This document shows, piece after piece, positions 14,092 to 21,417 of a DNA stretch of 21,417 nt. The DNA is from an uncultured Desulfobacterales bacterium (GTDB lineage: Bacteria; Desulfobacterota; Desulfobacteria; Desulfobacterales; G020354645), in contig CAMYNZ010000055.1 of the NCBI GenBank assembly GCA_947259865.1, positions 1-21,417 on the forward strand, read 5' to 3'. Under the pieces are notes generated by a model. It searched no databases. It saw only the letters and a program-made list of their open reading frames with translations, and was not told the DNA's origin. A program made the translations under genes and the position numbers. Position 1 is the stretch's first letter; each line of letters opens with the position of its first letter.

Positions 14092-14394
14092 ATGTTGACA
14101 TTAACCCATTTTTTGACATTGAGTTTTATTCTCTTCGCCATCGGTGTTACCGGCGTGCTCATACGGCGCAATATTCTCATCGTACTCATGTCCCTGGAAT
14201 TAATCTTTAACTCGGTGAACATCAGCCTGGCGGCTTTTTCCTATTTTTTACAATCACTCAACGGTATGGTTGTGGTCGTTTTCAGTATCACCATAGCGGC
14301 TGCCGAGGTGGCGGTCGGCCTGGCAATACTTGTAGCGGTATACCGGCGAAGAAAAACAGTCTATGTGGACGAGTTGCATGAAATGAGAGGATAA
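14092..14394 (+). CDS. nuoK: NADH-quinone oxidoreductase subunit K
   Basis: NuoK (ND4L-type) is a three-helix subunit of the proton-conducting chain. The two functionally key membrane glutamates are present at the standard positions: Glu36 in MSLELIFN and Glu72 in IAAAEVAVGLA. Length 100 is exactly typical. AGGA lies six bases before the ATG. An 89-base gap separates it from nuoJ, unusually wide for this pair; the only notable content is the hairpin pair at its end. Nine bases separate the stop from nuoL. Confidence 0.96.
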   Translation: MLTLTHFLTLSFILFAIGVTGVLIRRNILIVLMSLELIFNSVNISLAAFSYFLQSLNGMVVVVFSITIAAAEVAVGLAILVAVYRRRKTVYVDELHEMRG

Positions 14395-14403
14395 TGGACC
14401 GCA

Positions 14404-16443
14404 ATGATTGACTTTGTCTGGTTGATTCCATTTTTTCCATTATTAGGCGCACTTGTAAACGGCGTTGGCGGAAGCAGGCTGGACACAAAGACGGTGGGCT
14501 ATGTCGGCTGCCTGACCGTGGCCGTTTCATTTGTTGGCGCCTTTCTTATTTTCGTTAAGTTGTTCACTTTTGCGCCCGGGCAGCGATCAATCGAGATTAC
14601 CGTCTTCAACTGGATTACGAGTGGTTTATTACAGATAGATGTCACCTTTTTGATCGATCCGCTTTCAACCCTAATGACCCTGGTGGTCACCGGTGTGGGT
14701 TTGCTTATCCACATATACTCCATCGGGTATATGCACAACGATGACGGGTATTGGCGCTATTTCAGTTTTCTTAATCTGTTTGTCTTCTTTATGCTGATGC
14801 TGGTGCTGGCCGCCAACTATGTTGTTATGTTCCTGGGCTGGGAGGGAGTCGGATTATGCTCCTATCTTCTGATCGGGTTCTGGTATGAAAAAAAATCAGC
14901 CAGTGATGCCGGCAAAAAAGCCTTTATCGTAAACAGGATCGGTGATTTCGGCTTTATCCTCGGCCTGTTTCTTTTGTTTTGGAGCCTTTCCGCTGAAGGT
15001 ATCTATTCTTTGAGGTTTGCAGACGTTTTTGAAAATATCCATCGGCTGGATCCTGCCATACTCACGACAATAACGTTACTACTGTTTGCGGGGGCCGTAG
15101 GCAAATCTGCCCAGTTTCCGCTGCATGTCTGGCTGCCGGACGCCATGGAGGGTCCCACGCCGGTCAGCGCCCTCATCCATGCTGCTACGATGGTGACGGC
15201 CGGCGTATATATGGTGGCCAGGAATCACGTGCTATTCACCCTGGCACCGTTATCCGGTGAGATAGTGGCAACTATAGGCATATTTACCGCTTTTTTTGCG
15301 GCCACCATTGCCCTTGTTCAAAATGACATCAAAAGGGTATTGGCCTATTCTACGGTCAGCCAACTGGGTTATATGTTTGCCGCTGCAGGAATTGGCGCTT
15401 TCAGCGCCGGTATCTTCCATCTTATGACCCATGCCTTTTTTAAGGGTCTTTTATTCCTCGGCGCCGGAAGTGTTATGCATGCCATGTCAGGTGAACAGGA
15501 CATGCGCAATATGGGCGGGCTGTATCGGCATATAAAAACAACAGCGCTTACCTTCATTATAGCGGCTGTTGCCATTGCCGGAATACCGCCTTTTTCAGGC
15601 TTTTGGTCAAAAGATGAGATTTTGTTCGAGGCTTTCAGTACCGGTCATCATTTGATATGGGCTGTGGGGCTTGTGACGGCCTTCATAACGGCCTTCTACA
15701 TGTTCCGACAGGTTTTTTTAGTCTTCACGGGTAATTCCAGGGCGGATGCCTCCACCCGGCGGCACATCCACGAGTCGCCAAACATTATGACTATACCGTT
15801 AATCCTCCTGGCCGTTCTGGCTGTTTTTGGAGGGGTGGTCGGCATCCCATTTTTTAAAGACGGTTCACCGCTGCACAACTATCTGAATCCTGTCTTCGGG
15901 CCGAGTGTTCTTTTGTCAACGCCCATTCAGGCGGAAGGCGTTTCCCATGGCGCCCACAGCAGTTTGGAATTTTTACTCATGGGGATTTCCGTCAGCGCCG
16001 GTTTGCTGGGAATTATCATAGCGGCGTTGATGTATTTTGAACCTTTAGCGGCACGTTTGCCCGCTTCTTTAAATCCGGTTGCCCTGGCGAATAGATTCAA
16101 AGCCCTGCATACTCTTCTTTACAACAAGTACTTTATCGATGAAATTTACGATACTATCATTGTCAACCCTGTTAAAAAGCTGTGTCACTATTGTTTGACC
16201 TTTGATCTGTCCGTCATTGACGGCCTTGTCAATGGAACCGGTTGGCTCACCCGGTTTGCAGCCTGGCTGTCCCACAAAATCGATATCTACCTGGTAGACG
16301 GTCTTTTTAATTCAATGGCGACCCTGGTAGATTCCAACAGTAGTTTTTGGCGCAGACTTCAGACCGGGTATCTTCAAAACTATGCCCTGGTTTTTGCTCT
16401 GGGGCTGATTTTGATACTGGGCGGAATACTATTTCTGCTTTAG
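14404..16443 (+). CDS. nuoL: NADH-quinone oxidoreductase subunit L, with extended lateral-helix region
   Basis: NuoL (ND5-type) is the distal antiporter-like pump. Key residues are in place: Glu147 in FLGWEGVGLCSY, Lys234 in GAVGKSAQFPLHVWLPDA and Lys403 in FWSKDEIL. At 679 residues it is longer than common NuoL. The extra length lies in the C-terminal lateral helix: between IIVNP and TGYLQNY there are 64 residues against about 35-39 in single-NuoM complexes. The excess is a 26-residue tandem repeat, units 601-626 and 627-652, with the anchors D-x4-DGL-x-N (VIDGLVN, then LVDGLFN). A longer lateral helix is what is needed to span an additional NuoM. The last helix is 660-679. AGAGGA upstream supports this start. 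Confidence 0.95.
   Translation: MIDFVWLIPFFPLLGALVNGVGGSRLDTKTVGYVGCLTVAVSFVGAFLIFVKLFTFAPGQRSIEITVFNWITSGLLQIDVTFLIDPLSTLMTLVVTGVGLLIHIYSIGYMHNDDGYWRYFSFLNLFVFFMLMLVLAANYVVMFLGWEGVGLCSYLLIGFWYEKKSASDAGKKAFIVNRIGDFGFILGLFLLFWSLSAEGIYSLRFADVFENIHRLDPAILTTITLLLFAGAVGKSAQFPLHVWLPDAMEGPTPVSALIHAATMVTAGVYMVARNHVLFTLAPLSGEIVATIGIFTAFFAATIALVQNDIKRVLAYSTVSQLGYMFAAAGIGAFSAGIFHLMTHAFFKGLLFLGAGSVMHAMSGEQDMRNMGGLYRHIKTTALTFIIAAVAIAGIPPFSGFWSKDEILFEAFSTGHHLIWAVGLVTAFITAFYMFRQVFLVFTGNSRADASTRRHIHESPNIMTIPLILLAVLAVFGGVVGIPFFKDGSPLHNYLNPVFGPSVLLSTPIQAEGVSHGAHSSLEFLLMGISVSAGLLGIIIAALMYFEPLAARLPASLNPVALANRFKALHTLLYNKYFIDEIYDTIIVNPVKKLCHYCLTFDLSVIDGLVNGTGWLTRFAAWLSHKIDIYLVDGLFNSMATLVDSNSSFWRRLQTGYLQNYALVFALGLILILGGILFLL
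16204..16359 (+). repeat. In-gene tandem duplication (2 x 78 bp) in the nuoL lateral-helix region
   Basis: Two adjacent 78-base units encode 26-residue blocks that align at D, DGL, N and L positions (16204-16281 and 16282-16359). Similarity is at the protein level only; the DNA copies have diverged, so the duplication is old and not an assembly stutter. It adds roughly the length that separates this NuoL from canonical ones. Confidence 0.65.
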
Positions 16444-16513
16444 TTTTTCCAAGTATCATTCAGGAAATACTTTTTAGGCATCGTTTGACTTTATAATACA
16501 TAAACCAGAAGCT

Positions 16514-18106
16514 ATGATCGAAAATGCCTTTAACATACCCATTTTGACGCTGCTTATCTTTACGCCGATCCTGGGCGCGATGATTCTTGCGCTTATTCCG
16601 CGACAAAACAAACAGGCCCAGCGCTGGGTGGCACTTGGGGTTTCGGGAGTCAATTTCTTGATATCCCTGGCCCTACTTTTCGGTTTTGATCCCGGCACCT
16701 ACAAAATGCAATTTATAGAAGAGGCCCTGTGGATACCCGGTATAGGTGTGACATATTTTCTGGGAATAGACGGTCTCAGTTTGCTGCTTTTACTTCTGAC
16801 AACCTTGATTACAGTCATCGCAATCCTCTGTTCCTGGTCGGCTATAGAGGAGGGAGTCAAAGGCTATATGGCCTGCATGCTCATCATGGAGGCAGGCATG
16901 ATTGGTGTATTTGTCTCTCTGGACCTCATCCTGTTCTTTCTATTCTGGGAAATCGGCCTGGTTCCCATGTATTTTTTGATTGGGATATGGGGTGGTCAAA
17001 GAAGGCTGTATGCCACTCTGAAGTTCTTTCTCTACACGGTATTCGGAAGTATTTTCATGCTGGTGGGCATTCTGGCTATTTATTATGCCCATGGCAACAT
17101 TACCGGGGAATATACATTTAATTTGCTTAAATTGTATCAAGTCAACTATCCCTATACCCTTCAGTGGTGGGTGTTCCTTGCATTTTTTCTGGGTTTTGCC
17201 ATAAAGGTTCCGCTCTTCCCTTTCCATACCTGGCTTCCGGATGCCCACGTTGAGGCACCCACGGCAGGCAGCGTGATCCTGGCCGGGATTCTGCTCAAGA
17301 TGGGAACGTATGCTTTTCTTCGGTTTAACCTTCCGCTACTGCCCGGCGCCAGTATTGCATTCACCCCGTTCATCCTGGCAATAGCCGTCATCGGTATTAT
17401 TTACGGTGCCTTTCTGGCCCTGGCTCAAAAAGATTTAAAAAAACTGGTGGCTTATTCAAGCGTCAGCCACCTGGGCTTTGTGATGGCGGGGATTTTCGCC
17501 ATCAATTATCAGGGCATCGATGGCGGCATTCTTCAGATGGTCAATCATGGCATATCAACCGGGGGTCTCTTCCTTATTGTCGGGATGCTTTATGAGAGAA
17601 GACACTCCCGTTTGATAGAAGATTTCGGCGGACTGGCCAGAATAATGCCGGTGTTTGCAGCTTTTGTCCTGGTGGTTGTTTTTTCTTCCATAGGACTTCC
17701 GGGTACCAATGGTTTTATCGGCGAGATACTCATATTGATCGGTGTCTTTAAAACCAGCATTCCGGCTGCCGTCCTGGCTGCAACCGGTATTATACTGGGT
17801 GCGGTCTATATGCTTTGGATGTATCAGCGAGTTGTCTTCGGTAAGGTAAAACATGCTGAAAACAAAGCGCTCAAGGACCTGAATAAGCGGGAGGTTTTGA
17901 CATTACTTCCAATTATTTTGCTTATTTTTTGGATCGGTTTTTATCCAAAACCGTTTCTAAAATTAACCGCGGCCACAACCGTGCATCTCGTGGAGATGGT
18001 TAAACACAAAAACGCCCAGCAACAGGGAAACCCCGAATCATTTTCGCGGGTAAAGCGTGCAGATGCATCTTCGAACCGGATTTTCAGCCGCAGAGCCGGA
18101 AAGTGA
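16514..18106 (+). CDS. nuoM: NADH-quinone oxidoreductase subunit M, first copy
   Basis: This is an antiporter-like proton-pumping subunit of 530 residues with the conserved charged residues of active NuoM: Glu146 in LFWEIGLVPM, Lys231 in FAIKVPLFPFHTWLPDA, a further Lys in AQKDLKKLVAYSSVSHLG and Glu404 in GTNGFIGEILIL. The family end FWIGFYPKPFL is followed by an unusual hydrophilic tail of about 45 residues with KHKNAQQQ and RRAGK. A 70-base gap precedes it, containing a lone TATAAT without a -35 partner. Its stop overlaps the next nuoM start (TGATG). It is one of two tandem nuoM genes; which one occupies the standard NuoM slot cannot be told from the sequence. Confidence 0.95.
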   Translation: MIENAFNIPILTLLIFTPILGAMILALIPRQNKQAQRWVALGVSGVNFLISLALLFGFDPGTYKMQFIEEALWIPGIGVTYFLGIDGLSLLLLLLTTLITVIAILCSWSAIEEGVKGYMACMLIMEAGMIGVFVSLDLILFFLFWEIGLVPMYFLIGIWGGQRRLYATLKFFLYTVFGSIFMLVGILAIYYAHGNITGEYTFNLLKLYQVNYPYTLQWWVFLAFFLGFAIKVPLFPFHTWLPDAHVEAPTAGSVILAGILLKMGTYAFLRFNLPLLPGASIAFTPFILAIAVIGIIYGAFLALAQKDLKKLVAYSSVSHLGFVMAGIFAINYQGIDGGILQMVNHGISTGGLFLIVGMLYERRHSRLIEDFGGLARIMPVFAAFVLVVVFSSIGLPGTNGFIGEILILIGVFKTSIPAAVLAATGIILGAVYMLWMYQRVVFGKVKHAENKALKDLNKREVLTLLPIILLIFWIGFYPKPFLKLTAATTVHLVEMVKHKNAQQQGNPESFSRVKRADASSNRIFSRRAGK

Positions 18107-19713
18107 TGGATACGACTACTATGACAAACCTGCCAATTCTTTCTATGATCACTTTTCTTCCTTTGCTGGGGGCAATCTTTATTCTCTTTTTTGTAAAGAA
18201 TGAATCGGTATCCGGGCTCAGATGGACCGCGCTGTCCGTAACTTTAGCCACCTTCTTGCTTTCCCTTTATTTGCCGCTGACTTTTGACATGAAGACCCCG
18301 GCCCTGCAGTGGGTTGAAAAGATGATCTGGATAGAGCGGTTTGGGATCCATTATTTTATGGGGGTGGACGGGATAAGCCTGCTGCTGGTTGTTTTGACAA
18401 CCTTTGTCACGGTTATATGCATTCTGGCTTCATGGACGGATATCACGGTCAAACTCAAGCCCTATTTGGTTCTCTTCTTATTGGTGGAAACCGGATCACT
18501 GGGCGTTTTTATGTCGATGGATCTTTTTCTGTTCTACATCTTCTGGGAAGTGGTTTTAATTCCCATGGTATTTATCATCGGTGTCTGGGGCAGCGTCCGT
18601 AGACTTTATTCTGCGATTAAATTTTTTCTTTTTACCTTCGTGGGCAGTCTTTTTATGCTTCTGGGGATTCTGGCCATCTATTTCTATCACGGTAAATTGA
18701 CGGGGATGTATACATTTGATGTCACCGTTCTTTTTAATAATCCCGTACCGGCCCGCCTCCAGTTCTGGATCTTCCTGGCATTATTTTTAGGCTTTGCGGT
18801 CAAGGTCCCCATGTTTCCGCTGCATACCTGGCTTCCGGATGCCCACACCGAAGCGCCAACGGCGGGCAGTATATTTCTGGCGGCCGTTTTACTGAAACTG
18901 GGCACTTACGGCTTTATAAGATTCAGCCTGCCGCTGCTTCCCAACGCCACTGTGGACCTATCACCGTTTCTGATAATTCTCTCCATATTCGCAATATTGT
19001 ACGGGGCCTATGTGACGATTGCGCAAAAAGACATGAAAAAACTGGTGGCCTATTCCAGTGTCAGTCATATGGGTTTCGTGATGCTGGGGGTATTTGTCCT
19101 TAATATTGAAGGCTTAAAGGGCGGGCTACTGCAGATGATCAACCACGGTATCAGCACCGGAGCCCTCTTTTTTCTGGTAGGAATGATTTATGAAAGAACC
19201 CACAGTCGAATGATCGGAGATTACAGTGGCCTTATCAAAATCACGCCCGTTTACGGGATATTATTTCTGATAGTCCTGCTTTCTTCAATGGGTATGCCGA
19301 CCACCAATGGCTTTATCGGTGAACTTTTTATCCTGATGGGGGCCTTTAAATCTCACTGGATTTTTAGCATTCCGGTTGTTGTCGGCATTCTTTTAGGAAT
19401 TGTATACCTTTTATGGATGTTTCAGCGGGTTTTCCTGGGTGATTTTGTATATCACGGCCAAAATCCCATAAAAGATCTTGTACTCAGAGAAAAATTAGCG
19501 TTTGTGCCTATCGTCCTCTTTGTTTTCTGGATAGGATTGTACCCCAAACCATTTCTGCAGGTGACGGATGCTTCTTTAAACCACCTTATAGAGATGGTTG
19601 AAGCTAACGCTAAGAAGGCGGGAGACTATTCCGGGAATAACGGCGATGTTGATGAGGGTCTGGCAGGTTTTTCCCGGGGAACACCCCCGCAATTTGAAAG
19701 ATATAACCGGTAG
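18106..19713 (+). CDS. nuoM: NADH-quinone oxidoreductase subunit M, second copy (fourth pump)
   Basis: This second NuoM paralogue of 535 residues is clearly diverged from the first but retains the pumping residues: Glu148 in YIFWEVVLIPM, Lys233 in FAVKVPMFPLHTWLPDA, Lys in AQKDMKKLVAYSSVSHMG and Glu406 in TTNGFIGELFIL. It is therefore not a decaying duplicate. ATG 18106 overlaps the first nuoM stop by one base; GTG 18103 would add one residue. The C-terminal tail after FWIGLYPKPFLQV is again hydrophilic, with GNNGDVDEGL. Tandem nuoM genes together with a longer NuoL lateral helix define the described four-pump '2M' complex I. In that model it sits beside the other NuoM in the membrane arm. 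Confidence 0.94.
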   Translation: MDTTTMTNLPILSMITFLPLLGAIFILFFVKNESVSGLRWTALSVTLATFLLSLYLPLTFDMKTPALQWVEKMIWIERFGIHYFMGVDGISLLLVVLTTFVTVICILASWTDITVKLKPYLVLFLLVETGSLGVFMSMDLFLFYIFWEVVLIPMVFIIGVWGSVRRLYSAIKFFLFTFVGSLFMLLGILAIYFYHGKLTGMYTFDVTVLFNNPVPARLQFWIFLALFLGFAVKVPMFPLHTWLPDAHTEAPTAGSIFLAAVLLKLGTYGFIRFSLPLLPNATVDLSPFLIILSIFAILYGAYVTIAQKDMKKLVAYSSVSHMGFVMLGVFVLNIEGLKGGLLQMINHGISTGALFFLVGMIYERTHSRMIGDYSGLIKITPVYGILFLIVLLSSMGMPTTNGFIGELFILMGAFKSHWIFSIPVVVGILLGIVYLLWMFQRVFLGDFVYHGQNPIKDLVLREKLAFVPIVLFVFWIGLYPKPFLQVTDASLNHLIEMVEANAKKAGDYSGNNGDVDEGLAGFSRGTPPQFERYNR

Positions 19714-19715
19714 AT

Positions 19716-21167
19716 ATGTCACTTGCCACTATAAATATAAATTTTAACGCTATCCTACCCGAGATCTTTTTAACCGCAGTCGGTTTGACAGTGTTGCTGC
19801 TGGATTTATTCCTGCCCAGGAAAAACAAGGCCGTGTTGGGAGTGATAAGTATCGGTGGGTTATTAATCCTTTTACCCCTGGTACTTCTTACTTCGGGATC
19901 AAAACCGTCTTTTGGCGGTATGGTCATATCAGATCATTTCTCCGCCTTTTTCAAGGTCATTATCATCCTGGCAGGGATTCTGGTAATCCTCATGTCCATG
20001 GACTATTTGAAAAAAATGAAAATTTATAGCGGAGAGTACTATTATATCATCCTTTTTGCCACCCTTGGCATGATGGTAATGGTCTCATCTAACGATTTGC
20101 TGAATCTGTATGTGGGACTGGAGCTCATGGCACTCTCCTTTTATATACTGGTAGCCTTGCGGGTCCATGAAAGCCGGTCCGTTGAGGGAGCCTTGAAGTA
20201 TTTTGTGCTCGGAACGCTTTCCTCCGGCATCTTGCTCTATGGTATATCCTTTGCCTACGGGTTTAGCGGGACCACTAATTTGACAGATATGGCACAGATG
20301 GCTGCCCGCGCTTCGGCCCCAAACCCGTTTTTACTTCTGGCCATAGCCTTAATCGCTATAGGCTTTTCGTTTAAGATTGCCCTTTTTCCCTTTCATATAT
20401 GGGCGCCGGATGCCTATGAGGGCGCTCCAACCCCCATCACGGCCCTGTTGTCTGTGGGGTCGAAAGCAGCAGCTTTTGCCGTCTTTTTAAGGGTGTTTAT
20501 GGTGGCTTTTCCCGCCTATCAACCCCAGTGGTCAAAACTTTTGTGGATACTTTCTGCCGCCACCATGATTTTTGGCAGCGTTGTTGCGATTTCTCAGAAA
20601 AATATCATCCGGATGTTGGCATACAGCAGCATCGCCCATGCGGGGCTTATCATTGTCGGCCTGCTGGTGTACAACCAGACCGGGGTTTCAGGTATTTTAT
20701 TTTATCTGTTGGTTTATATCTTTATGAACATGGGAGCCTTTGCGGTAGTGACATTGCTTGCAAAAAGCAACGGAAGTGGCGAACATATCAGTGATTATAA
20801 GGGGCTGGCCGCCCGTCATCCTGTGCTTGCATTTTCGATGACCATTTTTCTGTTGTCATTGGCAGGTGTGCCGCCGACCGGTGGATTCGTTGCCAAATTT
20901 ATCATTCTGGCAGCAGCTATAGATGCGCACTATTATTGGCTGGCTGTCATTGGTGTGATTGCTGCAGCCATAGCACTGTTCTTTTATGCCAAAATTATTT
21001 TCTATATGTATATGAAAGAATCATCGGCAGATGACGAAATCCAGAAAACCGGGTTGGCTTACCGCCTGGTATTCTTTATTACCGCAACCGGAACCCTGCT
21101 TCTGGGGCTATATCCGGCACCTTTTATCGAAATGGGTGTCAATGCGATTAAGCCGCTATTAATGTAA
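19716..21167 (+). CDS. nuoN: NADH-quinone oxidoreductase subunit N
   Basis: NuoN (ND2-type) is the antiporter-like subunit nearest the quinone arm. The 483-residue protein keeps Glu136 in YVGLELMALSFYILVA, Lys220 in FSFKIALFPFHIWAPDAYEGAP and Lys394 in GGFVAKFIIL, matching the residues needed for pumping. Family blocks EGALKYFVLGTLSSGILLYG and NIIRMLAYSSIAHAG are intact. Two bases separate it from the second nuoM. It is the last recognised gene of the operon and ends in IKPLLM. No clear intrinsic terminator follows within the window. Confidence 0.96.
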   Translation: MSLATININFNAILPEIFLTAVGLTVLLLDLFLPRKNKAVLGVISIGGLLILLPLVLLTSGSKPSFGGMVISDHFSAFFKVIIILAGILVILMSMDYLKKMKIYSGEYYYIILFATLGMMVMVSSNDLLNLYVGLELMALSFYILVALRVHESRSVEGALKYFVLGTLSSGILLYGISFAYGFSGTTNLTDMAQMAARASAPNPFLLLAIALIAIGFSFKIALFPFHIWAPDAYEGAPTPITALLSVGSKAAAFAVFLRVFMVAFPAYQPQWSKLLWILSAATMIFGSVVAISQKNIIRMLAYSSIAHAGLIIVGLLVYNQTGVSGILFYLLVYIFMNMGAFAVVTLLAKSNGSGEHISDYKGLAARHPVLAFSMTIFLLSLAGVPPTGGFVAKFIILAAAIDAHYYWLAVIGVIAAAIALFFYAKIIFYMYMKESSADDEIQKTGLAYRLVFFITATGTLLLGLYPAPFIEMGVNAIKPLLM

Positions 21168-21177
21168 ATGGGCGCAG

Positions 21178-21348
21178 ATGGAAGAAAAAAAAAGTGACAG
21201 ATCAGAAAAGATCGAAGCTTCCGGGACAAATTGGTGGCGGCTGCCTTTTGACGCCACAACGAATTTTTCCTTACTGGGTTGGTGTCTAGATAAATTAAAA
21301 AGACGGCCGGATGTGAAAGAGAATGTAGACCTTACGCTCGGAGATTAA
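21178..21348 (+). CDS. Possible small protein after nuoN (56 aa)
   Basis: An ATG ten bases after the nuoN stop opens a 56-residue frame beginning MEEKKSDRSEKIEA and ending in VKENVDLTLGD, with a central NWWRLPFDATTNFSLLGW. The product is hydrophilic, charged at both ends, with an aromatic middle and no membrane helix. The residue pattern looks protein-like, and the close spacing to nuoN suggests co-translation, but the ribosome site is poor and I do not recognise a family. It could be a small accessory protein of the operon or a chance frame. Confidence 0.45.
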   Translation: MEEKKSDRSEKIEASGTNWWRLPFDATTNFSLLGWCLDKLKRRPDVKENVDLTLGD

Positions 21349-21366
21349 TCCCAGTAATTTATTAAC

Positions 21367-21393
21367 CACTGATTTCACGGATGGCACTGATTT
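21367..21393. repeat. Three 9-bp imperfect tandem units near the right edge
   Basis: CACTGATTT, CACGGATGG and CACTGATTT follow one another without gaps. The style resembles the ACAGATT/ACGGATT-type short repeats often seen between genes in several bacterial phyla. The window ends 24 bases later, so its full extent is not visible. The remaining sequence after the small ORF shows no gene. Confidence 0.35.
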
Positions 21394-21417
21394 TTAATTT
21401 GTGCATTCAAACAAGCA

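Noticed and set aside
14015..14098. 27-codon frame in the nuoJ-nuoK gap
   Set aside because: Too short, no ribosome site, product without features; the gap is better read as a leader.
16492..16497. TATAAT directly upstream of the first nuoM as an internal promoter
   Set aside because: No acceptable -35 hexamer lies 16-18 bases upstream (the nearby TTGACT is far too close), and chance A/T matches are common here.
18106..19713. Second nuoM as an assembly duplication
   Set aside because: The two copies differ throughout at DNA and protein level and both keep active-site residues, so it is a true paralogue.
21349..21417. Terminator after the nuo operon
   Set aside because: There is no GC-rich stem followed by a T-run; the short TTTTT follows tandem repeats rather than a hairpin.

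Overview
The window is dominated by one long plus-strand operon (about 3.69-21.17 kb) encoding a complete 14-subunit respiratory complex I (NADH:quinone oxidoreductase, nuoA-N) with separate nuoC and nuoD and a full NADH-oxidising module (nuoE, F, G). Moderate GC, the neighbours (a UbiG-like methyltransferase, a hotdog thioesterase, a small protein of a type I associate with sulfate-reducing Desulfobacterota, a two-CBS protein) and the style of the proteins suggest an anaerobic or facultative deltaproteobacterial (Desulfobacterota, perhaps Desulfobacterales) genome. That placement is an inference from protein character; there is no rRNA gene.

Layout. 1-~390: a GC-rich minus-strand piece of a short-chain dehydrogenase that looks actinobacterial. 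~390-788: the C-terminal third of a leucine/glutamate-type dehydrogenase on the plus strand. The two are cut against each other, so this end is probably a chimeric join. 789-1039: AT-rich and empty. 1040-2654 (minus): ubiG-like methyltransferase, thioesterase and a small conserved protein, apparently one operon. 2655-3014: divergent control region with a perfect FNR-type site. 3015-3485: two-CBS protein. 3486-3692: leader of the nuo operon with a perfect 7+7 palindrome. 3693-21167: nuoA, B, C, D, E, F, G, a cyclic-nucleotide-binding-domain gene, nuoH, I, J, K, L, M1, M2, N. 21178-21348: a possible 56-residue protein.

The complex I is not canonical. (i) There are two tandem NuoM genes, and NuoL carries an apparent 26-residue duplication in its C-terminal lateral-helix region. 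Together these are the signature of the described four-pump ('2M') complex I. (ii) NuoJ is short because the segment for its third membrane helix, the conserved helix central to coupling, is missing in frame. (iii) NuoI has Gly instead of the first Cys of its second iron-sulfur motif. (iv) A single-domain cNMP-binding protein sits between nuoG and nuoH, with a TGATG stop/start overlap to nuoH. (v) Three large gaps inside the operon (nuoF/G, nuoG/cNMP gene, nuoH/I) each hold a different long inverted repeat. One is a MITE-like element of about 290 bp with 39-40 bp terminal inverted repeats and a nested REP doublet.

Working together, NuoE/F/G would oxidise NADH, NuoB/C/D/I pass electrons to a quinone at the NuoB/D/H interface, and NuoH/A/J/K plus NuoL/M1/M2/N move ions across the membrane. 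Whether this copy is fully functional depends on whether the NuoJ and NuoI anomalies are real.
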